Assembly (NCBI GenBank): GCA_013153895.1
Contig: JAADDN010000023.1
Span: 1 to 15,207, forward strand
Direction: 5' to 3'
DNA length: 15,207 bases
Source: Thermoproteota archaeon
GTDB taxonomy: Archaea > Thermoproteota > Thermoprotei > Thermoproteales > Thermocladiaceae
In this document: piece by piece, positions 1-7,847 of the stretch
How positions within the stretch are numbered: position 1 is the stretch's first letter
Layout of the letters: every line of letters starts with the position of its first letter
The notes under the pieces: model-generated
What the model was told of the DNA's origin: nothing
The model's input: the letters and a program-made list of their open reading frames with translations, nothing else
Databases searched by the model: none
Position numbers and translations under genes: made by a program

Positions 1-180
1 GTGAGAGTGTTAGAAGCTTGTATGGTGAGTATATTCTAAGTATGACTATCTTATCTCTCACGAGATCTTTCAATTCTTCCACACTTACTACAGAGTTCTC
101 TATCTTCAGAAGCTCAGCTCCTAGTTTCCGAGCTGCTAGATGTTCTAGTCTTCTAGGTTCGTCAGATATTATGAGTAGAC

Positions 181-184
<4 letters not shown>
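1..184 (-). CDS. Partial N-terminus of a probable LysX/ArgX-like ATP-grasp ligase
   Basis: Only the first 61 codons are inside the window; the gene runs off the left edge. The start ATG overlaps the stop of the upstream aminotransferase as ATGA (181-184), and a GAGGT Shine-Dalgarno sits a few bases before it, so translation is probably coupled. The translation begins MSLLIISDEPRRLEHLAARK and contains an IVILRIYSPYKLL stretch. That stretch resembles the pre-ATP-grasp domain of LysX/ArgX, where a hydrophobic strand and an Arg precede a Ser/Tyr-rich helix. LysX and ArgX attach aminoadipate or glutamate to the carrier LysW. The visible ATP-grasp core is missing, so the name rests mainly on the coupling to lysJ. 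Another RimK-type or unrelated protein is possible. Confidence 0.5.
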
Positions 185-1368
<1,184 letters not shown>

Positions 1369-1406
1369 GCTAGCACAGAGGTAGACAGCTACTCAAGATA
1401 AATGCA

Positions 1407-2000
1407 TTATCTATAAGCTATGAAGACCTTATGCGTTCCAGACCTAGCTAGAACCTGAACATCTTTAAAATACTTTTCAAGAATCTTCTGAAATCTATCA
1501 GACATCTTTAAAGGATACACAACCTGAAACATGCCACCATCCTTAAGATGTTCATAAGTCTCTCTAATAAGCCTCTCATTAAACTCCATACCAAGAGAGA
1601 CAGGCGGATTACATATCACCACATCAAACATTAGATCACTAATATTTGAATAAAGATCACTCTTCCGTACCTTAACGTTCCTAACATTATTAAGCTTAGC
1701 ATTCAATCTAGCAAGCTCGAGAGCAAGCTCATTAACATCAACCATGTACACTATAGAGCTAGGACAAAGCTTAGCATAAACAATCCCAAGAACACCATAA
1801 CCACAACCAAGATCAAGCACTAGTGCACTATCCTTGAGAACCATATTCTCAGCAAGAAGAAGAGAACCAGCATCAATACCAGATGAAGAAAAGACTCCAG
1901 GACCAGTAACAAAGGTAAATGACACTCCTCTAATAACAGTACTTATCCTCCTAGCTTTCAACCTCCCATACATGGGCCTCTCAGAAAAGTAATGAGACAC
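1407..2000 (-). CDS. MJ0882/RsmC-like class I SAM methyltransferase
   Basis: Taken from the GTG at 1998-2000 it encodes 197 residues. Near the N-terminus it has HYFSERP and FTFVTGPGVFS, as in archaeal MTS-domain proteins. The SAM-binding motif LDLGCGYGV is at 62-70, the acidic residue D88 ends the second strand, and NPPV at 131-134 is the signature of enzymes that methylate an exocyclic amino group of adenine or guanine. The likely substrate is rRNA or tRNA (m2G or m6A), not provable here. The open frame extends upstream to 2183 only by reading antisense through tRNA-Ala, which gives spurious protein. GTG at 2000 is chosen because a minus-strand TATA box (2021-2030) lies 26 bases upstream, fitting a leaderless mRNA. 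ATG at 2033 is the alternative start. Confidence 0.8.
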   Translation of the reverse strand: MSHYFSERPMYGRLKARRISTVIRGVSFTFVTGPGVFSSSGIDAGSLLLAENMVLKDSALVLDLGCGYGVLGIVYAKLCPSSIVYMVDVNELALELARLNAKLNNVRNVKVRKSDLYSNISDLMFDVVICNPPVSLGMEFNERLIRETYEHLKDGGMFQVVYPLKMSDRFQKILEKYFKDVQVLARSGTHKVFIAYR

Positions 2001-2060
2001 ATAAAAGTCTCTCAAAAATAGTAAATAAACCATACCTAAAACAAGAGAACAAAGAGAAAC

Positions 2061-2070
2061 CTTTAAAATA
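2061..2070 (+). promoter_or_regulatory. TATA box of tRNA-Ala
   Basis: CTTTAAAATA follows an A/C-rich BRE-like segment. Its centre lies about 32 bases before the first base of the tRNA, which predicts a leader of only a few bases. Confidence 0.6.
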
Positions 2071-2096
2071 GGAAACAAAACTAAATAGACGAGACA

Positions 2097-2173
2097 GGGC
2101 CGGTAGTCTAGCCTGGAAGGATGCCCGCTTGGCGCGCGGGTGGTCCCGGGTTCAAATCCCGGCCGGTCCACCA
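2097..2173 (+). tRNA. tRNA-Ala(GGC), CCA encoded
   Basis: A complete cloverleaf without intron. The acceptor strands GGGCCGG and CCGGTCC pair with a G3:U70 wobble, the classical identity element of tRNA-Ala. The D arm starts GTCTAG. The anticodon stem CCCGC/GCGGG (2124-2128 with 2136-2140) closes a seven-base loop whose bases 34-36 at 2131-2133 read GGC, decoding GCC and GCU. The T arm is CCGGG-TTCAAAT-CCCGG, the discriminator is A2170, and the CCA tail is encoded at 2171-2173. Confidence 0.97.
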
Positions 2174-2435
2174 TTCTAATCAAAGTTGGGCTGCTCCTGA
2201 TAGCCTAGATTAATGTCCCACTCTCTCTTTTTATTACCATGTTATTACCATGATTTCTATCGAGTATAAGTATCAGTATTTACTCGTAGATTCTAAATCT
2301 AATCCTATCTATAGGTCAAGATTCTAAATCTCATTACTTTATTATATCTAGAATAAGTTGTTCTCTATTTATTCAATAAATTTAATACTTTACAAAAATA
2401 AAAATCGTTAAAAATAAGAAATTAATGAAAAACAT
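2174..2435. other. AT-rich intergenic region without a recognisable gene
   Basis: No coding frame or RNA gene is visible. It holds a tandem copy of TTATTACCATG around 2230-2251, two copies of AGATTCTAAATCT (2288-2300 and 2319-2331), and a weak hairpin made by CGAGTA/TACTCG around 2260-2286. The last 35 bases contain a GTTAAAAATA box (about 2407-2417) positioned about 26 bases before the ATG of the PAP2 gene. Confidence 0.5.
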
Positions 2436-3320
2436 ATGACAATAAATATGCAATACAATGCTAGATATGTTACCGTGATAACTCTACCTGTTGCTCTGAC
2501 AGTTCTAGGGCTTCTAATATATGCCTTAGTCACAAATAATGTTATAAGTTGGATTATTTTGACTGATTTCGGAGCTGGATATTCAATATTTGCATGTTTA
2601 CCTCTTTTCGTTATAGAGCCAGAGTTAGGGGTTGTTGCATATTTTACTACACTGATAGCTGGAGCTGTATGTGATGCGTTGAAGTACTTCTTTAGACTTC
2701 CTAGGCCTCCACCTTACTTATGGAGAGTTCATCTACCTAAGTATTATTACTGGTACGGTTTTCCTTCAGGACACACGATGATGGCTGCAGCTTCTTACGG
2801 ATTCGTTTCTATAGTTTTTAGAAGATACTTACAGGTTGTTACTACATGTTGGCTATTTATCATTAGCGTTGCTCTTTCGAGAGTCATGCTTTATGTACAT
2901 TATCCACGAGACGTTATTGGTGGAGCCATATTTGGATTTATTATCGCTATAATAATGTACTTACTGTACAGCAGGTCTGCATCAAAGTACAAAGATACGT
3001 TCTTAATACTATTCTCACTTTTAGTATTTATCCTAGTATATTCATACTGTAGGTTTATATATTGTATTATTGATGTATCTGTTGGTATCGGTATAGCTCT
3101 AATGCATTTTCTATTAAAAGATAGATATGACATTATCAGAAGAGGTAAGTGGATATGGAAAGTTGTCAGCATTATCGTAACTGTCCCCATATGTGTATTA
3201 TTGATGCATGTACCTCATAATATCGGACTATTGTTCATAATGCTAAGCTACTTTATGTGCGGAGTATCGTTAGTCGCTATTCCTTTCATAATCTTGTATC
3301 TTTCTGAAAGATTTAGGTGA
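2436..3320 (+). CDS. PAP2-family integral membrane phosphatase
   Basis: A 294-residue polytopic membrane protein with about eight hydrophobic segments. All three catalytic motifs of the type 2 phosphatidic acid phosphatase superfamily are intact: K83 to R90-P91 (KX6RP), S111-G112-H113 in PSGHT, and S148-R149-X5-H155-X3-D159. H113 would be the proton donor and H155 the nucleophile. Archaeal members usually act on polyprenyl (dolichyl) diphosphates or other lipid phosphates on the outer face of the membrane; the substrate here cannot be told. The extra hydrophobic C-terminal third after about residue 180 is longer than a minimal PAP2 fold. ATG 2436 is preferred over ATG 2448 because a TATA-like element (2407-2417) sits about 26 bases upstream. 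It ends 11 bases from the convergent serine dehydratase gene. Confidence 0.85.
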   Translation: MTINMQYNARYVTVITLPVALTVLGLLIYALVTNNVISWIILTDFGAGYSIFACLPLFVIEPELGVVAYFTTLIAGAVCDALKYFFRLPRPPPYLWRVHLPKYYYWYGFPSGHTMMAAASYGFVSIVFRRYLQVVTTCWLFIISVALSRVMLYVHYPRDVIGGAIFGFIIAIIMYLLYSRSASKYKDTFLILFSLLVFILVYSYCRFIYCIIDVSVGIGIALMHFLLKDRYDIIRRGKWIWKVVSIIVTVPICVLLMHVPHNIGLLFIMLSYFMCGVSLVAIPFIILYLSERFR

Positions 3321-3331
3321 GCTCTTTTTAT

Positions 3332-4996
3332 CTAGCTAGTCTGTCTTAAAAATGCTGACATTATTTTTAATATTTCTTTGAGTTTTTGACTTAGTTCTCT
3401 TATTGTTTGTGTATCTTCTACTTTTTGTATTGTGTTTTCTATTTTTTCTGTTACTTCTGAGAGAAAGATGCAGCTTAGTGGTCCGTATGCTTGTTCTTTT
3501 ATTATTTGTGGTAGTAGTTGTCCTGTTATTCTCATCGCATCTATTGTGTTATCTAGAGTCATGTGTGGTCTTGATCCTGATAGTGCTAGTTTTGCTGCTG
3601 CTATTGCTGCTTCTGTTAGTATTATATTTCTCTCTATGCATGGTATCTCTACGAATCCTAGCACTGGGTCGCAGGGTAATCCTAGTACTGTTCTTAGTGC
3701 ATATACTGCTGCTCTTTCTGCTATCTCTATGTTGTAGTTGCTGAGTATGTATGCGTATGCTGCTGCAGACATGCTTAATGCTACCCCTATCTCTGCTTGA
3801 CATCCATGAAGAGATCCTGATGTTGATGCTCTGTTAGCTGCGATCGCGTTTATTAATCCCGCGATTATTAGAGCTCTCTTAAGCTCCTCTATAGCACTCC
3901 TTGTTTGTCCTAGCATGTCATATAATGTACATAGTACTGCTGGAAGTATTCCTGCAGATCCAGCCGTTGGAGCACTTATTATTATTCTTGATGATACTAC
4001 TCTAAGCATAGTTATGAATGCATAAAACATGGTGTTTCTTAACCCTCTCAAGCTTGATGCTACGTTAACGATCTCGTTCTTAACATCATCAATACTTTTA
4101 GAGTTTATTATGAATACTTTAAATATCTTATTAACATGATCGTGAACAAAACTTAGAACTTCAAAACTTCTGTTTCTAGATCTTAAAACTATGTCAATAT
4201 ATGTCTCAAGTAGCTTCTCTATTAGTTCCCTATCTATCAATTTCTCCTCTATCATTAACACATACTCATGTACTCTACTTTTCATATTTTCAGATCTCTT
4301 AACTATGTTGCTAAATGATGAGTATAATCGTTGTCTTTCATCTATTAAAGTTGATAATTCATCTAAACTTTTATTGAAATATCTTGATGCTGCATCACAT
4401 AGCTCGCTAAGTATCGATCTAATTGACAGGTATAGCCAGAGTGGTACTAGTCTTTTAGAATCAAACTCTCTATCAAATAAAATGTGAGGTATCTTCCTCA
4501 GATCCTTCTCATCTATGTATCTTCTCAAGACATCATACCATATCTTTGGTTCAATTGTACCTCCACCTAACGAGTATGCTTCTAATATATTATCACCATA
4601 CTTACTTATGAAGCATAATTTAAATGCTGCATTCTCAAGAGTAGTAGATTGAGGAACTTGAACGTACGTTATCATTGGCTTAAGATCTTCAGGATCTATG
4701 AGAGAGCTCTCTATAACTTCTCTACATAGCTTATCCTCATTATCAAAGTATAATCCTCTATAACCAGCAATGATAGCTCCATAAGTTCTATGACCACGAT
4801 ATATGAGATCACCCTTCTCTCTCCCATTTATCTCTACATGATGTATAGTATCGTTCTGTAAAATACCTTCTTCTACAAACCTATAAATTATGAAGCTTGA
4901 GATTAGAGGAGCTGTAGTATGAGAGCTTGATGGACCTATGATAGGCTTGAGAGCTTGAAATATTGAGACATGCTTTACAGTTCGTGATAAAGACAT
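3332..4996 (-). CDS. L-serine dehydratase, iron-sulfur type, fused beta-alpha chain
   Basis: A 554-residue single chain converting L-serine to pyruvate and ammonia. The N-terminal beta domain carries GPSSSHT at 21-27 and SLGGGTI near 142. The C-terminal alpha domain has SAPTAGSAGILPAVL from 341 and the three cysteines expected to bind the 4Fe-4S cluster: C399 in HGCQAE, C442 and C453. The 442-453 spacing of 11 matches bacterial SdaA. It is about 100 residues longer than fused bacterial SdaA; the excess is a helical, charged block at roughly 175-335 between the domains. A minus-strand TTAATA box (5021-5030) lies about 26 bases upstream of the ATG at 4996, fitting a leaderless mRNA, and one copy of an 18-base repeat lies just upstream of that box. 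It stands alone with no obvious operon partner. Confidence 0.88.
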   Translation of the reverse strand: MSLSRTVKHVSIFQALKPIIGPSSSHTTAPLISSFIIYRFVEEGILQNDTIHHVEINGREKGDLIYRGHRTYGAIIAGYRGLYFDNEDKLCREVIESSLIDPEDLKPMITYVQVPQSTTLENAAFKLCFISKYGDNILEAYSLGGGTIEPKIWYDVLRRYIDEKDLRKIPHILFDREFDSKRLVPLWLYLSIRSILSELCDAASRYFNKSLDELSTLIDERQRLYSSFSNIVKRSENMKSRVHEYVLMIEEKLIDRELIEKLLETYIDIVLRSRNRSFEVLSFVHDHVNKIFKVFIINSKSIDDVKNEIVNVASSLRGLRNTMFYAFITMLRVVSSRIIISAPTAGSAGILPAVLCTLYDMLGQTRSAIEELKRALIIAGLINAIAANRASTSGSLHGCQAEIGVALSMSAAAYAYILSNYNIEIAERAAVYALRTVLGLPCDPVLGFVEIPCIERNIILTEAAIAAAKLALSGSRPHMTLDNTIDAMRITGQLLPQIIKEQAYGPLSCIFLSEVTEKIENTIQKVEDTQTIRELSQKLKEILKIMSAFLRQTS

Positions 4997-5034
4997 CTAT
5001 GAAACTCATGTGCCTGAGATTATTAAGCGTTATA

Positions 5035-5052
5035 ATGATTAACCTAGTATGA
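5035..5052. repeat. 18-base direct repeat, copy 1
   Basis: ATGATTAACCTAGTATGA, identical to 5130-5147. This copy lies immediately upstream of the TATA box of the serine dehydratase gene (minus strand), a position suited to an operator or activator site. Confidence 0.6.
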
Positions 5053-5129
5053 ACATCATCTACCATAGATATAGAATACAAGATTGATCAATGTTGAACA
5101 CAATTACACATCAATCATATTGTTTAAAG

Positions 5130-5147
5130 ATGATTAACCTAGTATGA
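5130..5147. repeat. 18-base direct repeat, copy 2
   Basis: Second identical copy of the 18-mer. It abuts the D box of the C/D sRNA at 5148. Between the copies are a GATTGAT/ATCAATC inverted pair (about 5082-5116) and a TTTAAAG TATA-like element near 5123-5129. Confidence 0.6.
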
Positions 5148-5197
5148 TCAGTGTCTCTACCTATCATCACCCCATCTGATAACCGTCGTTTCATCAT
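5148..5197 (-). ncRNA. C/D box sRNA, dual guide
   Basis: Minus-strand order: C box ATGATGA (5197-5191), 12-base guide AACGACGGTTAT, D' box CAGA (5178-5175, one mismatch to CTGA), 4-base spacer, C' box GTGATGA (5170-5164), 12-base guide TAGGTAGAGACA, D box CTGA (5151-5148). The 12-4-12 spacing is the canonical archaeal architecture bound by L7Ae, Nop5 and fibrillarin. A GATTTAATGA box (5222-5231) predicts transcription from about 5201. The RNA should guide 2'-O-methylation of the target base paired five nucleotides upstream of D or D'. I could not assign targets. Confidence 0.85.
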
Positions 5198-5236
5198 TTA
5201 GGAATACTTATTTAGGGGTATTCATTAAATCTTGCT
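5198..5236. promoter_or_regulatory. Interlocked divergent promoters of the C/D sRNA and aIF2-beta
   Basis: On the plus strand ACTTATTTA (5206-5214) is centred about 26 bases before the GTG of aIF2-beta. On the minus strand GATTTAATGA (5231-5222) is centred about 26 bases before the sRNA 5' end. Each TATA box lies between the other one and its start site, so the two initiation complexes would collide. Confidence 0.55.
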
Positions 5237-5665
5237 GTGTCAAGCACGACAAGCAGTAACGTGGATGAACTATATTTTAAGCTTTTAGAGAGAGCTTACA
5301 GCATAATAACTCCAAAAGTACAGAGAAGACAGGAGATACCTAGATTGAAGGTGCAGATTCTTCCAAAGAGAACAATAATATTAAACTTTAAGGAGATAGC
5401 TGAAAGATTGAACAGAGATCCAGCACATATAGCAAAGTTCTTCCTAAAAGAACTTGCAGTACCAGGTCACATAGAAGGTGATCAATTTGTAATATATGCA
5501 GAAAGATCTCAAAAGATACTTGAGGCCGTATATGAGAGATACATAAAGTTCTACGTTGTATGCCCAGTCTGTAACTCCATAGACACGATACTTGAAAGAC
5601 AGGGAAGAATATACCTCCTCAAATGTACAGCATGTGGAGCTACTACACCAAGAAAAGCAATCTAA
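5237..5665 (+). CDS. Translation initiation factor aIF2, beta subunit
   Basis: A 142-residue protein of the usual archaeal size. The N-terminal helix (DELYFKLLERAYSII) contacts the gamma subunit, the central aIF2-beta/eIF5 fold spans roughly residues 33-100 (RTIILNFKEIAERLNRDP, then AKFFLKEL), and the C-terminal zinc ribbon uses C109, C112, C130 and C133. It is part of the heterotrimer that delivers initiator tRNA to the small ribosomal subunit. The GTG start at 5237 is chosen because ACTTATTTA lies 26 bases upstream, giving a leaderless mRNA, and the protein aligns from this residue. No operon partner follows; the next element is tRNA-Gly on the other strand. Confidence 0.95.
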   Translation: MSSTTSSNVDELYFKLLERAYSIITPKVQRRQEIPRLKVQILPKRTIILNFKEIAERLNRDPAHIAKFFLKELAVPGHIEGDQFVIYAERSQKILEAVYERYIKFYVVCPVCNSIDTILERQGRIYLLKCTACGATTPRKAI

Positions 5666-5747
5666 AAATAGAAAAAACTCGCCTAACGCTCCCATAGACC
5701 ATTACTCACATTTCAAGAATAATAAGAACATGGACTATAATTTTTCT

Positions 5748-5826
5748 TGGTGCGGCCGCCGGGATTTGAACCCGGGTTCAGCGGCTCGGCAGGCCGCCAT
5801 CCTAGACCAGGCTAGACTACGGCCGC
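5748..5826 (-). tRNA. tRNA-Gly(GCC), intact, CCA encoded
   Basis: A contiguous, intron-free cloverleaf. Acceptor GCGGCCG pairs with CGGCCGC. The anticodon stem GCGGC/GCCGC closes the loop CTGCCGA, with anticodon GCC at 5790-5788. The T arm is CCGGG-TTCAAAT-CCCGG, the discriminator is A, and CCA is at 5750-5748. Its body is identical to that of the split tRNA-Gly at 7696-7907 apart from base 34. The minus-strand TATA box (5853-5862) predicts a leader of about five bases. Confidence 0.97.
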
Positions 5827-5852
5827 CTTCTCTACGATTCATAAGATATCTT

Positions 5853-5862
5853 CTTTAAAAAC
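5853..5862 (-). promoter_or_regulatory. TATA box of tRNA-Gly(GCC)
   Basis: On the minus strand GTTTTTAAAG follows a TAAG BRE-like segment and is centred about 31 bases from the first base of the tRNA. Confidence 0.55.
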
Positions 5863-5943
5863 CTTACTGTGCCCGCGACTTACAGTTTCATTAACGTCTA
5901 ATAATGATCATAAAATTACTACCTTGAACTGACATCTCGGATG

Positions 5944-5953
5944 GTTTTTAAAG
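5944..5953 (+). promoter_or_regulatory. TATA box of the radical SAM/ArcS-like gene
   Basis: GTTTTTAAAG is centred about 26 bases before the ATG at 5976, predicting a leaderless transcript. The rest of 5863-5943 shows no gene. Confidence 0.5.
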
Positions 5954-5975
5954 ACTACCTTAAGAAGATACTATA

Positions 5976-7349
5976 ATGTTGAAGAATCTTAAGTATATTT
6001 CTGTAGTGTTAGAGAGAGGACGTTGTTCTTGGGGTAGATGCTACTTCTGTGGATGGGGTAACAGATATGTTAACTCTAGTATAACAAGCTTAACGAACAA
6101 GTTTAAGCATGTAATATCAAAAAGAAAAGATGAAGAAGTGTTAAAGATATTTTGTTCAGGAAGCTTTCTCGATGAGAGACAGTTTCCGAGAGATTTCGTT
6201 TACTGGTGTCTAGCACAGGCAGAAAAGGCAGGTTTTAAACATGTTGTTATTGAATCACGTCCAGAGTTTATAAGAGAAGAAGTTCTTCAAGAATTAACAG
6301 TGTTTAACATTAAGATTCATGTTGCTATAGGTCTCGAGATAGCTGATGACCATGTTCTAAATGAGTATTATCGCAAAGGTATGAAATTTATTGATTATTT
6401 AAGAGCCGTAAAACTTCTACATGATAAAGGTTTCTATGTTAGGACATATGTGCTCGTTAATGGTCATCCAATACTTTATAATAACCCTACTTACCATAAG
6501 ACGTTGATTAGAGAAACATTAGATAAAGTTAATGATCTATCTGATAGTATAGTGGTCATAAACGCGTACCCACACTCAAGTTCATTACTTTTTAAAGATT
6601 GGTTAATTATGAGATGGAGACCTCTATCTTATGAAGAGTTCATCAACATTGTTGGGGAGTACGTTAATGATAGTAAGATAGAGATAGATTTCAATAATTT
6701 CAATTTCATACCAAGGTTTCCTAGAGAACTTAGGATCAAGATAGAAGGTGTGGGATGTGATATAGTTAAGCATCCATACTTCGAGATATGGCAAGATTAT
6801 ATACAGAGGTTCTATAAGGTTCCTCCTGATAAAGAATATGTACTCTTTTTACCATGTACATACGTTAAGCCTTATAGGAGATCTATAACTCATAGAAAAA
6901 TTCTATCAGTAATTTTCAGAACAGGTGTTTACAAGAAGATTCAACTAGTGGTTGTAAGCACGCCTGGAGTAATACCATATGAATATCATGACATGTACCC
7001 ATTTGAGAGCTATGATTGGCCAGAGTGGCTTGAGACTCCTGAAATAATGAAGTGTTATATTGAAGTTACTAAAAATAGAGTTAAGAGGTTTATAGAAAAC
7101 TGTTGTAGAAATGTTAAATTGTTTATAGCATACTTTCACAAGAACTCTGAAACCCTTCAAGCAATAAGAGAAGCTGTAGAAGAGTTAGGACTCAAAGATA
7201 AGTTCATAGAGGTTATAGACGATGAGACATTTAAAGAGATAGTGAGAGACTTAGGTACAGGTAAGAAATTAGGATCATCAATACTCAGACACGATAAAGC
7301 TCTCAAAAAGTTAGAAGAAGTTCTCATAAAGTGCGTAAGCTCAAGTTAA
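5976..7349 (+). CDS. Radical SAM (RaSEA-like) protein fused to an ArcS-type domain, probable archaeosine synthase
   Basis: A 457-residue two-part protein. Residues 1-270 look like the archaeosine radical SAM enzyme RaSEA: the cluster-binding cysteines C17, C22 and C25 lie in GRCSWGRCYFCGWG, SRPEF is at 94-98, and HVAIGLEIADD around 115-125 is typical of the family. Residues 285-457 contain LPCTYVKPYRRSITH (292-306), an exact fit to the PC-X3-KPY-X2-S-X2-H signature of ArcS/TgtA2. This is followed by a VVVSTPGVIPYEY...YP segment typical of the ArcS core domain. In other archaea ArcS adds lysine to preQ0 at tRNA position 15 and RaSEA cleaves the adduct to archaeosine; here both appear in one chain. 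Function is inferred and no TGT is in view. The predicted mRNA is leaderless. The stop overlaps the convergent gene by 3-4 bases. Confidence 0.75.
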   Translation: MLKNLKYISVVLERGRCSWGRCYFCGWGNRYVNSSITSLTNKFKHVISKRKDEEVLKIFCSGSFLDERQFPRDFVYWCLAQAEKAGFKHVVIESRPEFIREEVLQELTVFNIKIHVAIGLEIADDHVLNEYYRKGMKFIDYLRAVKLLHDKGFYVRTYVLVNGHPILYNNPTYHKTLIRETLDKVNDLSDSIVVINAYPHSSSLLFKDWLIMRWRPLSYEEFINIVGEYVNDSKIEIDFNNFNFIPRFPRELRIKIEGVGCDIVKHPYFEIWQDYIQRFYKVPPDKEYVLFLPCTYVKPYRRSITHRKILSVIFRTGVYKKIQLVVVSTPGVIPYEYHDMYPFESYDWPEWLETPEIMKCYIEVTKNRVKRFIENCCRNVKLFIAYFHKNSETLQAIREAVEELGLKDKFIEVIDDETFKEIVRDLGTGKKLGSSILRHDKALKKLEEVLIKCVSSS

Positions 7350-7645
7350 AGACTCATCTTCTCTATACGATCTATCACGAGATTCTTAAGCTTCTTAATT
7401 AGGTTAAAGACCCTGTTATAAGGAGTCGTACCTTTCTCAAGATCTTTAATTATCTCGTCAATATCTGTTAAATATTCTAAAGTTATGTCATACTTAGCTA
7501 ATATGTTTTTAACTCTCTTAAGATCTAGAAAAGTTGCCTCATAGTTCTGATAAAGATCGTGTCTATAACATACGTAGCTTAATACTATTATTGCATCTAT
7601 CATATCAGAGACAAATGACTTCAGAGCCTCTATATCTGCACTCAC
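7346..7645 (-). CDS. Small helical protein of unknown function
   Basis: 99 residues, not recognised. The translation is almost entirely predicted helix and charged (SADIEALKSFVSDMIDAIIV, later DIDEIIKDLEKGTTPYNRVF), with no cysteine pair, signal peptide or membrane span. The GTG start at 7643-7645 is supported by a strong minus-strand TATA box, ATTTATATT near 7670-7678, about 26 bases upstream, so the gene is probably real and leaderless. It converges on the radical SAM gene with overlapping stop codons and lies directly downstream of the 5' half of split tRNA-Gly on the same strand. Confidence 0.6.
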   Translation of the reverse strand: MSADIEALKSFVSDMIDAIIVLSYVCYRHDLYQNYEATFLDLKRVKNILAKYDITLEYLTDIDEIIKDLEKGTTPYNRVFNLIKKLKNLVIDRIEKMSL

Positions 7646-7695
7646 GTCGTTGAGAGTAACTTAAGGCGAATATAAATGTGACGGAGCAAGAATAA

Positions 7696-7751
7696 GCCGC
7701 CCACCCCCGCACGGAAGGCCGCCATCCTAGACCAGGCTAGACTACGGCCGC
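7696..7751 (-). tRNA. 5' half of trans-spliced tRNA-Gly(UCC) with 3' pairing tail
   Basis: Bases 7751 down to 7712 are tRNA positions 1-37: acceptor strand GCGGCCG, a full D arm, anticodon-stem strand GCGGC, and loop start CTTCCG with anticodon UCC at 7715-7713. There is no T arm or 3' acceptor on this strand. Instead one base is followed by GCGGGGGTGGGCGGC (7710-7696), perfectly complementary to the leader of the 3' half at 7848-7862. The assembled duplex gives a central helix CTTC/AGAG (C-G, U-A, U-G plus one C-A mismatch) flanked by three-base bulges CGU and ACA. Splicing endonuclease would therefore cut after G37. The minus-strand TATA box TTTAAAAG (7786-7779) predicts a start near 7756. 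Confidence 0.92.
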
Positions 7752-7778
7752 CTTACCGATAGGTACTGCCTATGTTTT

Positions 7779-7827
7779 CTTTTAAATCTTACTCTAAGCT
7801 AAGTCGTAACAGTAAGATTTATATATA
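7779..7827. promoter_or_regulatory. Palindromic divergent promoters of the two tRNA-Gly halves
   Basis: TAAATCTTACT (7783-7793) and AGTAAGATTTA (7811-7821) form a perfect 11-base inverted repeat containing the BRE and the start of each TATA box. Leftward the box continues as TTTAAAAG (7786-7779), about 31 bases from the 5' half. Rightward it continues as TTTATATATA (7818-7827), whose centre is 26 bases from 7848, the first base of the complementary leader of the 3' half. Confidence 0.7.
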
Positions 7828-7847
7828 GGAATGGTATCAGTCTCGTA

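Noticed and set aside
2001..2183. N-terminal extension of the methyltransferase through the tRNA-Ala gene
   Set aside because: The extension is the antisense of the tRNA and its promoter (reads DRPGFEPGTT..., a typical tRNA artefact). A TATA box points to the GTG at 2000.
2229..2251. Tandem TTATTACCATG repeat as an origin or integration site
   Set aside because: Only two short AT-rich copies with no associated replication or integrase gene.
3403..3803. Long plus- and minus-strand frames within the serine dehydratase gene
   Set aside because: Their Leu/Val- or Ser-rich translations are out-of-frame readings of the clearly homologous dehydratase, which shows all motifs.
5592..5858. Open frame of 88 codons on the plus strand
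   Set aside because: It is a shadow of aIF2-beta and the antisense of tRNA-Gly(GCC), with the familiar DLNPGSAARQ artefact peptide.
5866..5943. Possible C/D sRNA upstream of the radical SAM gene (ATGATCA then CTGA)
   Set aside because: Only a weak C-like box and one D box, with wrong spacing and no C'/D' pair.
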